From Alteromonas sp. RKMC-009 (GTDB taxonomy: Bacteria; Pseudomonadota; Gammaproteobacteria; Enterobacterales; Alteromonadaceae): 64,000 nucleotides of DNA. The stretch lies in NCBI RefSeq assembly GCF_003584565.2, contig NZ_CP031010.1:2728001-2792000 (forward strand), given 5' to 3'. Below the pieces are notes generated by a model. That model saw nothing but the letters and a program-made list of their open reading frames with translations. It did not search any database and had not been told where the DNA came from. How positions within the stretch are numbered: position 1 is the stretch's first letter; each line of letters starts with the position of its first letter. Position numbers and translations under genes: made by a program. Below, one piece after another: positions 1 through 9,113 of the stretch.

Positions 1-251
1 TGGTCACCGAAGACGAACTGGATGACACGGTAGAAACTCTCGTTTCTCAATTGCTTAAAAATGGTCCCGTGGCCATGGCCAGAGCAAAAGCGCTGGTGCG
101 CAATGTGGCATTCCGCCCGGTGGACGAAAACCTGATGCAGGAAACCAGTCAGGAAATCGCGGATATCCGCGTATCTGATGAAGGCCAGGAAGGGTTAACC
201 GCTTTTTTGGAAAAGCGCCCGGCGCAGTGGCAGGAGAGCAGTAATGATTAA
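1..251 (+). CDS. liuC: Enoyl-CoA hydratase family protein, C-terminal end (probable methylglutaconyl-CoA hydratase)
   Basis: The open frame is already running at base 3 and ends with TAA at 249-251, so only about the last 82 residues are present. The tail has the helical, charged character of the C-terminus of crotonase-fold hydratases. The assignment to LiuC, which hydrates 3-methylglutaconyl-CoA to HMG-CoA in leucine degradation, rests mostly on context: the next two genes encode the methylcrotonyl-CoA carboxylase biotin subunit and HMG-CoA lyase, the usual liu order. The stop overlaps the start of the next gene, whose ATG is at 244, which indicates translational coupling. The fold is likely; the exact substrate is inferred. 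Confidence 0.8.
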   Translation, partial: VTEDELDDTVETLVSQLLKNGPVAMARAKALVRNVAFRPVDENLMQETSQEIADIRVSDEGQEGLTAFLEKRPAQWQESSND

Positions 252-2226
252 TAAACTTCTGATTGCTAATCGCGGTGAAATTGCTTGCCGTGTTATCCGC
301 TCGGCTAAGAAACTTGGCATAGCAACGGTGGCGGTTTATTCCTCTGCCGACGAAAACGCAATGCATGTTGCGATGGCTGATGAAGCGGTAAAAATAGGCG
401 AAGCCCCGTCAAAAGACAGTTACCTTCGTGGTGATGTCATTATTGATACTGCACTGAAAACCGGTGCAGATGCCATCCATCCCGGTTACGGCTTTTTATC
501 TGAAAACGCAGCATTTGCCGAAAGCTGCCGTGCCAACAATATTATTTTCGTTGGTCCGCCGCCTGAGGCCATCCGTGCGATGGGTTCAAAATCAGCGGCC
601 AAATCCATTATGGAAAAAGCCGGTGTTCCGCTTGTCCCGGGCTATCACGGTGATGACCAGGCGGATGGAGTATTACTTCAGGCTGCCAGAGAAATGGGCT
701 ATCCGGTATTATTGAAAGCCGCAGCCGGTGGTGGCGGTAAGGGCATGCGGCAGGTCTGGAAAGATGAAGAATTCACTGACGCTCTGAGTGCTGCCAGACG
801 GGAGGCTATGGCCAGCTTCAGTGACGATATTATGCTGGTGGAAAAATACCTCACCCGCCCCCGTCACGTGGAGTTCCAGGTGTTTTGCGATCAGCACGGC
901 AATGGTGTTTACCTGTTCGAGCGTGACTGTTCCTTACAGCGCCGTCATCAGAAAATCATTGAAGAAGCCCCCGCTCCCGGCATGACGGAAGCACTGCGCT
1001 CTCAGATGGGTGAAGCGGCACTGCAGGCAGCCAGAGCCATTGCTTATGAAGGTGCCGGCACAGTGGAGTTTCTCCTTGATGAAGATGACAGTTTTTATTT
1101 CATGGAGATGAACACCCGTTTGCAGGTTGAACACCCTGTGACGGAAATGATCACCGGTGAAGATCTGGTGGAATGGCAAATCAAGGTCGCACAAGGTGAA
1201 GTACTGCCGAAAAAACAGCAGGAACTTACGATAAACGGCCATGCTTTTGAAGCCCGTCTCTACGCTGAAGATCCGGATAACGGCTTTTTACCGGAAACCG
1301 GCATCCTCAAAGATCATACTCCGCCGCAATCCTCCCGTTATGTCAGGGTGGATACCGGTGTCCGGTGCGGTGATGAAGTCTCCGTGTTTTACGACCCGAT
1401 GATCGCAAAATTGATTGTGTGGGATGAAAACCGGGAACAGGCACTCAGACGCCTGGCGACAGCCTTACGGCAATATCATATTGCCGGAGTAACCACCAAT
1501 GTGGATTATCTGCACAGGCTGGCCACTCACCCGGAGTTTATCGCAGCCAATTTGACAACCACTTTCATCGACAAACACACTGCGTCGTTGCGGCAAAGCA
1601 AAAAAGTAAGTGACGAACAATTGGCAATGATGGCACTGATCTGCATATTGCCACGGGAAGAGACCACCGTTACATCTCCATGGGAAACACCCTCATCATG
1701 GCGGATGAACGGAATCTATCAGAAAACACTGCAACTGGCTATTGCCGGAACAGACAACTTCGCGGTGGACATCCGCTGGCCTGAACAGGAAAGCGACGAC
1801 TGGCTGATTACCATTGATGGCAACGCACTGCGTGCAAACGGTAAATGGCTGAAAGACACGTTACAGTTAAACATTAACGATCATTTACAAACCATACGCG
1901 TTTCTGAGGACGGAGAAACCCGCACGATTTTCACGCAACAAGGCTGCCTGACTTTTAACGAAATCAAACCGGATAAGGGCTCTGATGAAGGAAGCGGTAC
2001 AGAAAACACCTTCACTGCACCGATGAACGGCACGATTGTCGCCTGCCCTGTTGAAGCCGGCACCAAAGTAAAAAAAGATACCGTTCTGGTCATCATGGAA
2101 GCAATGAAAATGGAGCACAGCATCAAAGCGCCCTGCGATGGCACACTGGAAACGCTTTTCTGCTCTCCGGGCACCATGATTAACGGCGGCAGTGTCTTGC
2201 TGGAGTTTACCCCTGATGCAGAATGA
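244..2226 (+). CDS. liuD: 3-methylcrotonyl-CoA carboxylase, biotin-carrying alpha subunit
   Basis: A 660-residue acyl-CoA carboxylase alpha subunit. Biotin carboxylase N-terminal and ATP-grasp domains fill roughly residues 1-445, with the glycine-rich ATP loop AAAGGGGKGMRQV near 160 and the MNTRLQVEHPVTE motif near 290. A BCCP domain closes the protein, with the biotinylated lysine in VIMEAMKMEHSI near residue 620. The length and single-chain BC-BCCP layout match MccA/LiuD. Together with LiuB (not in the window) it carboxylates 3-methylcrotonyl-CoA in leucine catabolism. It overlaps the gene before it by 8 bases and the next gene starts inside its end, so the three are one operon. Propionyl-CoA and geranyl-CoA carboxylases look similar; the HMG-CoA lyase neighbour favours the leucine pathway. 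Confidence 0.93.
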   Translation: MINKLLIANRGEIACRVIRSAKKLGIATVAVYSSADENAMHVAMADEAVKIGEAPSKDSYLRGDVIIDTALKTGADAIHPGYGFLSENAAFAESCRANNIIFVGPPPEAIRAMGSKSAAKSIMEKAGVPLVPGYHGDDQADGVLLQAAREMGYPVLLKAAAGGGGKGMRQVWKDEEFTDALSAARREAMASFSDDIMLVEKYLTRPRHVEFQVFCDQHGNGVYLFERDCSLQRRHQKIIEEAPAPGMTEALRSQMGEAALQAARAIAYEGAGTVEFLLDEDDSFYFMEMNTRLQVEHPVTEMITGEDLVEWQIKVAQGEVLPKKQQELTINGHAFEARLYAEDPDNGFLPETGILKDHTPPQSSRYVRVDTGVRCGDEVSVFYDPMIAKLIVWDENREQALRRLATALRQYHIAGVTTNVDYLHRLATHPEFIAANLTTTFIDKHTASLRQSKKVSDEQLAMMALICILPREETTVTSPWETPSSWRMNGIYQKTLQLAIAGTDNFAVDIRWPEQESDDWLITIDGNALRANGKWLKDTLQLNINDHLQTIRVSEDGETRTIFTQQGCLTFNEIKPDKGSDEGSGTENTFTAPMNGTIVACPVEAGTKVKKDTVLVIMEAMKMEHSIKAPCDGTLETLFCSPGTMINGGSVLLEFTPDAE

Positions 2227-3133
2227 ACTCCCCCGCAAGGTAACACTGGTTGAGGTGGGGATAAGAGACGGGCTGCAGAATGAGTCTGCACCGGTGACCA
2301 CTGAACAGAAAATAGCATTGCTGGGAATGCTCACTGAAGCCGGACTGAGACGCCTTGAAGCTGGCAGTTTTGTTTCCCCGCGTTGGGTTCCGCAAATGGC
2401 AGACACCGCCGCGGTGTTTGCCGGACTTCCTGAAGTTAACGGCGTCACCTACAGTGCACTGACACCCAACGAAAAGGGGCTGGAAGCGGCACTGGCGGCA
2501 AATGTAAAAGAAGTAGCTGTTTTTGGTTCAGCATCAGAATCCTTCTCACAAAAAAACATCAACTGTAGCATTGATGAAAGTCTTGCCAGATTTGAACCGG
2601 TTGTCAGCAAAGCGAAGGCAAAGGGGTTGACAGTCCGGGGCTATGTATCCTGTGTACTGGGTTGTCCTTATGAAGGGTACATTGCCCCAGCTGCCACAGC
2701 GCGTCTGGCTTCGGCTCTCACTGCCATGGGATGTGATGAGATATCACTTGGCGATACCATCGGAACCGGTACACCGCTGGCAACAGCAGCAATGCTGGAA
2801 GCAGTTAAAGAGGTAGTACCGCTGCCACAACTGGCAGTGCATTTTCATGACACCTACGGACAGGCTCTGGCAAACATACTTGTGGCTCTGCAGCATGGTG
2901 TCAGTATCATTGACAGTGCCGTTGCGGGGCTGGGGGGATGTCCCTACGCCAAAGGCGCCAGCGGCAATGTTGCTACAGAAGACGTGCTGTATATGCTCAA
3001 TGGCATGGGCATTGATACCGGCGTCGATATGACCGCATTGCTGAAAGCAAGTCGGGCTGTAAGCCTTATCATCAACAGGAAAGCCCAAAGCAAAGTGGCA
3101 GCAGCACTACATTCTGATGAGCCGGCGCTTTGA
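2216..3133 (+). CDS. liuE: Hydroxymethylglutaryl-CoA lyase
   Basis: A 305-residue TIM-barrel lyase of the HMGL/DRE family that cleaves HMG-CoA to acetyl-CoA and acetoacetate, the last step of leucine degradation. Visible motifs are VEVGIRDGLQNE at the N-terminus (the D-G-L-Q-N active-site loop), HFHDTYGQALAN around residue 215, and the signature loop GLGGCPYAKGASGNVATED with its catalytic cysteine. The start chosen is the ATG at 2216, inside the end of liuD, because it places the conserved barrel strand at the normal distance; an in-frame start at 2192 would add eight non-conserved residues. It is the last gene of the operon, since the next gene is convergent. Confidence 0.93.
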   Translation: MQNELPRKVTLVEVGIRDGLQNESAPVTTEQKIALLGMLTEAGLRRLEAGSFVSPRWVPQMADTAAVFAGLPEVNGVTYSALTPNEKGLEAALAANVKEVAVFGSASESFSQKNINCSIDESLARFEPVVSKAKAKGLTVRGYVSCVLGCPYEGYIAPAATARLASALTAMGCDEISLGDTIGTGTPLATAAMLEAVKEVVPLPQLAVHFHDTYGQALANILVALQHGVSIIDSAVAGLGGCPYAKGASGNVATEDVLYMLNGMGIDTGVDMTALLKASRAVSLIINRKAQSKVAAALHSDEPAL

Positions 3134-3134
3134 C

Positions 3135-4343
3135 TCAGTCCGGCGCTTTTTCCTGCGGTAAAATCAGTGTCATCACCACACCGGCAATCAGAAAGCCGGC
3201 CATGATGTAAACGACACTGAAGGGCAATACCTCTCCCAGTGCAGCATAAGTGGCCCCGAATAGCAGCAATATAATACCAATAGCGGTATTCGAGAAGGCC
3301 ACCAGTTCCGTGCGTTGCTGCCCCTCCTTCACATCCAGACTGTAGGTTTTCCGGCCTGTACGCACGCCGGTGTGGGCAACGGATAACACGAAAAATAAGC
3401 AGGCTGGCCACCACAGACTGTCAATACTGACCATGAGCAGGCCGGCACAGGCAAGGACAGCCAGTATTCCTGCCAGTTGAAGGTTGAGTCTGGCACTTTT
3501 ATCTGCCACCCTGCCCCAAACCAGCGAGGACAGCATGGTTGCAGCGGCCTGAGCAGCCAGATAAAACGGTAACAGCGACTGACTGTCAGCGTCGCCTTCC
3601 AGCATAAAAAACGGTGCGACCAGCGCTGAATGTACAAAGAGGCCTCTGACTGCGATGAAGCGGTACACCACACTATCAAACTGAGAAAAAGAAAAACCGG
3701 AGCTGTCCTGTTGATTGTCTTCGACACTGACCCGGGTTTTCACCGGCAACAGAATGAACAACGCTGCGACAAACCCGGCAAGAGCCAGTGCAATAATCAT
3801 CAGAACAACGGTTTGTCCCAGTGCTGATTTGAAATAAATTAGCGGTACAGCAAGACAAAGTGTCAGTACACCTGACACAGTGGAAGCTATCCCCAGTAAA
3901 TCGCCCCGCTCTCCTTTATCAGCGACGTCAGCCTGGATGTCTTTCATAGTCAGTGAGCAGGCAGCCCGTCCCAGGCTCAATAAAATCAGGCTGCCCAGTA
4001 CCACCGAACCGGCCACGACGCCTTCGAGATACAGCGCACTGAGTAGCATTGCGGTCACTGAAAGCGCCTGCACAATCATGCCGGAACGCCACACCTGATG
4101 CCTTGCAGGATAACGCCGCAGTAAAACACCGATGAATGCCTGTGGAAGTAAAGCACCGGATTCTCTCACAGGCACCAGCCAGCTAATCATCCATACAGGC
4201 GCAGACAATGACAAAAGTAATGCAGGCAGCGTTGTTTTAGCGGATATCAGCAAATCCGCCAGTTTGTTAGCAGCCAGTGAGGCGATGACGAGGATTTTAT
4301 TTTTCGGGTACAACGCAGCAAGACTCCGTGGCGGTCGTAACAT
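3135..4343 (-). CDS. MFS transporter, substrate unknown
   Basis: A 402-residue, strongly hydrophobic protein with about twelve predicted membrane segments and the major facilitator layout of two six-helix halves. The loop between the halves contains a short polar stretch near residue 205. The gene is convergent with liuE and their stops are almost adjacent. No clear Shine-Dalgarno precedes the ATG at 4343, so the start is uncertain, but no better in-frame start appears before the first membrane segment. Nothing in the sequence identifies the substrate, and proximity to the liu operon is not enough to propose one. Confidence 0.75.
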   Translation of the reverse strand: MLRPPRSLAALYPKNKILVIASLAANKLADLLISAKTTLPALLLSLSAPVWMISWLVPVRESGALLPQAFIGVLLRRYPARHQVWRSGMIVQALSVTAMLLSALYLEGVVAGSVVLGSLILLSLGRAACSLTMKDIQADVADKGERGDLLGIASTVSGVLTLCLAVPLIYFKSALGQTVVLMIIALALAGFVAALFILLPVKTRVSVEDNQQDSSGFSFSQFDSVVYRFIAVRGLFVHSALVAPFFMLEGDADSQSLLPFYLAAQAAATMLSSLVWGRVADKSARLNLQLAGILAVLACAGLLMVSIDSLWWPACLFFVLSVAHTGVRTGRKTYSLDVKEGQQRTELVAFSNTAIGIILLLFGATYAALGEVLPFSVVYIMAGFLIAGVVMTLILPQEKAPD

Positions 4344-4422
4344 TCACTATATCGCATGTAATGACCGCCATGAACGCCATTCTTCCGGTTGTCGGATCAG
4401 TTTATATACTCAGGTTTAGAGG

Positions 4423-4956
4423 CTAACTCTGATTTTCCACAACGGTTTTCAGGTTTTCGAGCCCCAGTTCAAAGTCAGGTCCGATCATGCCATCCATCAT
4501 CAATCCCATATACCTGTTTACCGGGTTCATGCCCATATCCCCGCTGTCGCTCCAGGTGACCAGCGTGCCTCCTTCAACAGACTCCAGTGTAAATTCACCG
4601 GTCGACCCCATTTCGTAATCAGGAAAATAGAGCCGGTAGGTCATCACGCGGTTATGTTGCAAACCGGTAATCTCCATCTCACCGTCGCCCTGAGTTTCAC
4701 TGAGCCAGGCCGTTTGCATGCCAATGGCACGATCAGGGCCGCTGAACGAAACCTGCATGGCAGGGTCACGCATAAACCACACTGCCCACTGGGGCCATGC
4801 TTTTAAATTAACCACATTGGGATAAATGTCTTCAGCCGCGGCATTGATCATGATTTTGCGTTCGACATGATAATCTGAAGGTAACAGAAACCCGATGCCT
4901 GTCAGCACGAAAATGAGCACTATTATTGTCACCAGCGTTTTTTTCAGCCACGCCAT
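4423..4956 (-). CDS. SRPBCC (START-like) family protein, membrane anchored
   Basis: A 177-residue protein with one N-terminal membrane segment (about residues 5-25) followed by a START/polyketide-cyclase-like domain. The pattern is typical: a strand with YHVERKIMINA, a W-P-Q-W helix region near 55, and a long C-terminal helix. Such domains form a hydrophobic ligand pocket; no enzymatic activity can be inferred. I chose the ATG at 4956 because GGAG lies seven bases upstream; a TTG two codons earlier is less likely. It follows the nucleoside hydrolase gene on the same strand by about 40 bases, so the two may be co-transcribed. Confidence 0.75.
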   Translation of the reverse strand: MAWLKKTLVTIIVLIFVLTGIGFLLPSDYHVERKIMINAAAEDIYPNVVNLKAWPQWAVWFMRDPAMQVSFSGPDRAIGMQTAWLSETQGDGEMEITGLQHNRVMTYRLYFPDYEMGSTGEFTLESVEGGTLVTWSDSGDMGMNPVNRYMGLMMDGMIGPDFELGLENLKTVVENQS

Positions 4957-4997
4957 TTTCAATCTCCGTGTTGATATTCACTCAAAATATATAACAC

Positions 4998-5981
4998 TTA
5001 ATTAACATTTGCAGCAGGAAATGTGTCAAACGTCCCGGAAAATTGCTGAACGACATATTTTCTGACGGCATCTGCGTCAACCCGGTCAATCCAGTTTACT
5101 TTGTGCCCTTCACTTTTCTCACATCTGAAAATGCGTCCTGCATCAGGGGTCGAAACAGATGCGTTAACATACCCTGACGTTTTTGAAAATGCCGTTTCCG
5201 GTAATCCTGCGATGGACGTCGCCAGTATGTCCCACAGGAAATAGGTGAATTCGTAAGACGGGATAGCGGTGACCGTTGCGGCCCAGAACTGCCCTGCCAG
5301 ATCCGCCACCGGGGTGCGTGATTGCGCAAGCTGGATCAGGAACGCCCGGTCAACCGGGAGCGCATTTGTGGCGTCAAGGGGAACCAGACACACATTAACG
5401 CCACTTTGAATTAACGTACGGGTTGCACAGGGATCCCAGTAGGCATTCCATTCTGCGGTACCGTTATGGTCGTGCATTGCCACATTCCCCTTCACATCAA
5501 TGGCCCCCCCCATCCAAATCACTTCTTTGATTGCGGGTTTTAAAGCTGGCTGACGGGACAAAACTGCAGATAAATTTGTACACGGCCCTGTCATCAGCAC
5601 CGTTACCGGTGATTCTGCCTGCTTTAATGTTTCCTCAATCCAGATATCAGCCGCGACAAATTGCACATTATCAGTGATTTCCTGTGTCCGGAGCATTTCA
5701 GGCATGCTGTGACAAACCCTTGGCTGAGCCCGCCATTCAGGGGGAAACGGATTGGGCCCCGGGATATTGCCGGTGGCTACAGGCACATGCCCGTTACCGG
5801 TAAGCGTTAAAATCTTTAAGGTACTTAACAGTGCATCATCCGGATAACAGTCTGCCGGGGTAATCGTCACGCCCAACAGATCCACATGGTCCATTGACAG
5901 TAAAAGCATCAGAGATAATAAATCGTCGATACCGCCGTCGTGATCGAAAATCACCGGGGTTCTGGTTAATTTAGCCGGCAT
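4998..5981 (-). CDS. Nucleoside hydrolase, probably purine-specific (IAG-NH type)
   Basis: A 327-residue member of the inosine-uridine nucleoside hydrolase superfamily, which cleaves ribonucleosides to base and ribose. The Ca2+-binding motif DHDGGIDD is at residues 14-21, the second motif AEWNAYWDP is near 165, and the C-terminal metal Asp lies in LWDILA near 240. Group I enzymes carry His-Asp at that last site; here it is Trp-Asp, as I recall for the purine-specific trypanosomal IAG nucleosidase, where the Trp stacks on the purine. I therefore infer purine preference. There is no signal peptide, so it should act in the cytoplasm. AAGGA precedes the ATG at good spacing. Confidence 0.85.
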   Translation of the reverse strand: MPAKLTRTPVIFDHDGGIDDLLSLMLLLSMDHVDLLGVTITPADCYPDDALLSTLKILTLTGNGHVPVATGNIPGPNPFPPEWRAQPRVCHSMPEMLRTQEITDNVQFVAADIWIEETLKQAESPVTVLMTGPCTNLSAVLSRQPALKPAIKEVIWMGGAIDVKGNVAMHDHNGTAEWNAYWDPCATRTLIQSGVNVCLVPLDATNALPVDRAFLIQLAQSRTPVADLAGQFWAATVTAIPSYEFTYFLWDILATSIAGLPETAFSKTSGYVNASVSTPDAGRIFRCEKSEGHKVNWIDRVDADAVRKYVVQQFSGTFDTFPAANVN

Positions 5982-6117
5982 AAAAATCCTTATCTGGCGT
6001 TAAATTTTATCTTGTGTAATATGGAGTTAATCATTTGTGACAGTGTTGTCCAAATGTTACTTTTTGCTTTTGTCTTTCAGGCACAGCCGTAACGTGCTGA
6101 TAAAATGGAGAACCAAC

Positions 6118-7389
6118 ATGGCTGATAACAGTTCACGCTATATCAGTAATTTGACCCGGGACACTTACGCGCTGATTCTTGCCGGCGGCAAGGGGTCGAG
6201 ACTGCATGAACTGACTACCTGGCGGGCAAAACCTGCCCTTTATTTCGGCGGCAAATTTCGCATTATCGATTTTCCGTTATCTAATTGTGTTAATTCCGGT
6301 ATCCGCCGGATTGGTGTGGTAACGCAGTACAAATCACACTCACTCATCCGCCACCTGGTGCGGGGCTGGGGACACTTTAAAAAAGAACTTGGCGAATCCG
6401 TCGAGATTCTACCAGCATCCCAGCGGTTTTCCGATAGCTGGTATGAAGGGACTGCAGATGCGGTTTTCCAGAACATCGATATTATCCGCGATGAGTTACC
6501 CAAATATGTGATGATCCTTTCCGGAGACCATATTTACCGTATGGACTACGGCCCGATGATTGCCCGCCACGTTGAAAGCGGCGCAAAAATGACGGTGTCC
6601 TGTATGTCGGTACCGGTTCAGGAAGCTGCCGGGGCATTTGGCGTTATGTCGGTTGACGAAAATATGCGTATTCTGGGCTTTGAAGAAAAACCTGAACACC
6701 CTACTCCTCTGCCCGGTGACAGCACTCGCTGTCTGGCATCTATGGGTAATTATATTTTCGATACAGAGTTTTTGTTCGAGCAATTGCGCCGCGATGCTGA
6801 AAAGCAAGGCTCTCAACGTGATTTCGGTAAAGACATTATCCCTTCTATCATTAAAGACCATACGGTAATTGCCTACCCGTTTGAAACATCCGGTGATGAA
6901 CAGGCTTACTGGCGCGATGTGGGTACTATTGATTCTTTCTGGGAAGCCAACATGGAAATGGTTGCGCCGGTGCCGCAACTGAATCTGTACGATCGTTTAT
7001 GGCCAATCTGGACGTACCAGGAGCAATTGCCCCCTGCGAAATTCGTCTGGGATGAAGACGGCAGACGGGGTGAAGCCATTAATTCCGTCGTGTCAGGCGG
7101 TTGTATTATTTCAGGTTCAACGCTGCGCAGAAGTCTGTGCTTCTCAAATGTCAGGTTGCACTCTTACAGCACCATTGAAGAAGCGGTGATCCTGCCTGAT
7201 GTTGAAGTTATGCGTAACTGCCGGCTGAAGAAAGTCGTCATTGACCGGGGTTGTGTGGTGCCCGAAGGCACTGTTATCGGCTACGACCATGAGGCAGACC
7301 GCGCCCGGGGTTTCCGTGTGTCTGATAAAGGTGTTGTACTGGTAACCCGCGAAATGCTGGGCATGCCTGTTGGTGGTTTAGGGGGTTAG
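6118..7389 (+). CDS. glgC: Glucose-1-phosphate adenylyltransferase
   Basis: A 423-residue ADP-glucose pyrophosphorylase that makes ADP-glucose from glucose-1-phosphate and ATP, the committed step of glycogen synthesis. Visible are the nucleotide-binding [15 protein letters not shown] near residue 18, the [15 protein letters not shown] region, the [12 protein letters not shown] motif, and the C-terminal left-handed beta-helix repeats. The start is the ATG at 6118, preceded by ATGGAG at suitable spacing; a longer in-frame reading from 6037 adds residues unlike any GlgC. No glgA, glgB or glgP lies beside it, so it stands alone here. It is convergent with the next gene, with stops overlapping by four bases. 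Confidence 0.95.
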   Translation: MADNSSRYISNLTRDTYALILAGGKGSRLHELTTWRAKPALYFGGKFRIIDFPLSNCVNSGIRRIGVVTQYKSHSLIRHLVRGWGHFKKELGESVEILPASQRFSDSWYEGTADAVFQNIDIIRDELPKYVMILSGDHIYRMDYGPMIARHVESGAKMTVSCMSVPVQEAAGAFGVMSVDENMRILGFEEKPEHPTPLPGDSTRCLASMGNYIFDTEFLFEQLRRDAEKQGSQRDFGKDIIPSIIKDHTVIAYPFETSGDEQAYWRDVGTIDSFWEANMEMVAPVPQLNLYDRLWPIWTYQEQLPPAKFVWDEDGRRGEAINSVVSGGCIISGSTLRRSLCFSNVRLHSYSTIEEAVILPDVEVMRNCRLKKVVIDRGCVVPEGTVIGYDHEADRARGFRVSDKGVVLVTREMLGMPVGGLGG

Positions 7390-8177
7390 CCCGCCTGCCA
7401 GCGCTGAATCGTGGTTGTAATGATTTCAGCGACTTTTTCCGGTTGTTCGAGGGGGAACATATGACCGCCATCGAACATCCGGAATTCCAGAGCATTGTCT
7501 TTAACGAATCTGGCTCTGTCTGACGGTTTTGCCACATCCGATCCGGAACCGGCAACCATCAGCCCCGGGCACTGCAATTTGCCTGAAAATTGGTGCAGAT
7601 TATGGGGGAAATGACGGAAGATCTCAGCTTCTACTTGTCTGTCAAAAGTCAGTCTGCGGTTTTCTCCGTCCTTCACCGTGCCGGCGGCGACATAATCGCG
7701 GATACAACGTTTATCCATATTTCTGAACAGTGCTTTACCGGCAAAGTATCCTTCCAGATCATCATCCTCATGCCAGTGCGTCCGGCGAATTTTCGCAAGC
7801 CGTGACGGCGTTATTCTGTCCATCAGATTCAGTTTTTTCGCCCCGCGCACCAGCCATTGTTTAGCCCCGTACACCATCGGGGGATCCAGCATAATCACCC
7901 CCTTTACTCTTTGCGGATAACGGCAAGCGGTCATATAAGACAACATGGCTCCGAATGAATGACCGGCGAGCCAGACAGGTAGGTATTGCTCCTGCGAATC
8001 CAGATACCAGACAAGTTCATCAACCTGTTTTTGCCAGTTACCGGCTACAGGAAATTCTGGCTTGTGGCCAAACTGAGGATTCGCCAGCACGTTCCAGTCT
8101 GCCGGTAATGCTGAAAACAGGGTATTGTATGTTGCTGCCGGAAACCCGTTGGCATGGGCAAAATGGATTGTTGTCAT
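7386..8177 (-). CDS. Alpha/beta hydrolase family protein
   Basis: A 263-residue alpha/beta hydrolase. The nucleophile elbow GHSFG lies near residue 92, an oxyanion region HANGF near residue 8, and the catalytic histidine probably in [10 protein letters not shown] near residue 240. There is no signal peptide, so it is cytoplasmic. It is divergent from the thioesterase gene starting at 8268. The substrate cannot be deduced; esterase or lipase-like activity on small acyl esters is typical of the family. Confidence 0.85.
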   Translation of the reverse strand: MTTIHFAHANGFPAATYNTLFSALPADWNVLANPQFGHKPEFPVAGNWQKQVDELVWYLDSQEQYLPVWLAGHSFGAMLSYMTACRYPQRVKGVIMLDPPMVYGAKQWLVRGAKKLNLMDRITPSRLAKIRRTHWHEDDDLEGYFAGKALFRNMDKRCIRDYVAAGTVKDGENRRLTFDRQVEAEIFRHFPHNLHQFSGKLQCPGLMVAGSGSDVAKPSDRARFVKDNALEFRMFDGGHMFPLEQPEKVAEIITTTIQRWQAG

Positions 8178-8209
8178 AAGTCGTCCGGACTCTTCCTGAA
8201 ACCGTAAAA

Positions 8210-8238
8210 TTGGCGAAGTGTAAAAACTCTGCTAGGAT
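8210..8238 (+). promoter_or_regulatory. Sigma70-type promoter for the thioesterase gene
   Basis: TTGGCG at 8210-8215 and TAGGAT at 8233-8238 are separated by exactly 17 bases and lie 29 bases before the ATG at 8268. It sits in the short divergent region between the alpha/beta hydrolase and the thioesterase genes. This is a sequence-based prediction. Confidence 0.55.
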
Positions 8239-8267
8239 ACAACAAAACTCATCCGACCAGAAGAATT

Positions 8268-9083
8268 ATGCACGTAGATGAATTAATTGCTGTACCGGAA
8301 ATGTCTGCTATAACCGAAAATCAATGGCAGAGTGCACCGTTAATCATACCAAAGGACTGGGCCCAGGGCCGCACTGCATTTGGCGGGATCTCTGCCGGCA
8401 TGGCCTATCAGGCCATTTCAACACAGGTTCATGATGACCGTGTTTTACGCTCTTACACCACTAACTTTGTCGGCCCTTTATTACTGAACGAGCCCTTTAC
8501 TATTCTGGTCACCTGCCTGCGTACCGGTAAAAACGTATCCCAGTACACGGGTCAGATTATACAAAACGGTCAGACATGTGTGTTTGTGCAGGCATGCTTC
8601 GGCATGGCACGGACCTCAAAGATTCGGGTAGACAATGTTGAAACCCACGAAATGCCCTGGCCACAAAAGGCAAAATTTATCCCGCAAATACCTAAGGTCA
8701 CGCCTAAATTTTTCCAGCATTTTGATTTGGCCATCGACGATGGCGGCATGCCTTTCACAGGAAAATCAGGCAGCCATTATCATGGTTTCATGCGTTTTAA
8801 GAAAGCGCCTCAAAGCATCAGTGATGCACATCTGATCACTATGATCGATGCCTGGCCTCCTACTTTGCTGCAGATGCTGCGATGGCCTGCACCGGCAAGT
8901 ACTGTGAGCTGGAATCTTGAATTTATTCACCCTCATCACGAGGTCAGTGGTACAGACTGGTTTGCATATAAGGTACATACCCGTCAGGCTGCAGACGGAT
9001 ACGGTCACACAGAAGCGACCATCTGGAACAGTCATAATGATGTAGTTGCCCTTAGCAGGCAAACAGTGGCGGTATTTGATTAG
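8268..9083 (+). CDS. Acyl-CoA thioesterase-like protein (double hotdog)
   Basis: A 271-residue protein with two tandem hotdog-like halves, as in TesB-type thioesterases. The first half has the GRTAFGGISAGMAYQA helix region near residue 37, and the second half has a W-N-L-E-F strand near 208 and the H-T-E-A-T-I-W segment near the C-terminus. The family hydrolyses acyl-CoA esters or acts as a hotdog-fold acyl-binding protein. There is no signal peptide. Its own promoter lies at 8210-8238 and the next gene is convergent, so it is probably monocistronic. The specific acyl substrate is unknown. Confidence 0.75.
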   Translation: MHVDELIAVPEMSAITENQWQSAPLIIPKDWAQGRTAFGGISAGMAYQAISTQVHDDRVLRSYTTNFVGPLLLNEPFTILVTCLRTGKNVSQYTGQIIQNGQTCVFVQACFGMARTSKIRVDNVETHEMPWPQKAKFIPQIPKVTPKFFQHFDLAIDDGGMPFTGKSGSHYHGFMRFKKAPQSISDAHLITMIDAWPPTLLQMLRWPAPASTVSWNLEFIHPHHEVSGTDWFAYKVHTRQAADGYGHTEATIWNSHNDVVALSRQTVAVFD

Positions 9084-9113
9084 CAGACGGCGGCCGCCGG
9101 AGGAAACCGGCGG

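Noticed and set aside
55..366. Open frame on the minus strand across the liuC-liuD junction
   Set aside because: It is a shadow of the two well-supported coding regions on the plus strand and has no family resemblance.
3124..3152. CCGGCGC repeated twice between liuE and the MFS gene, followed by a T-run
   Set aside because: It looked like a terminator, but the copies are direct rather than inverted and do not form a good stem.
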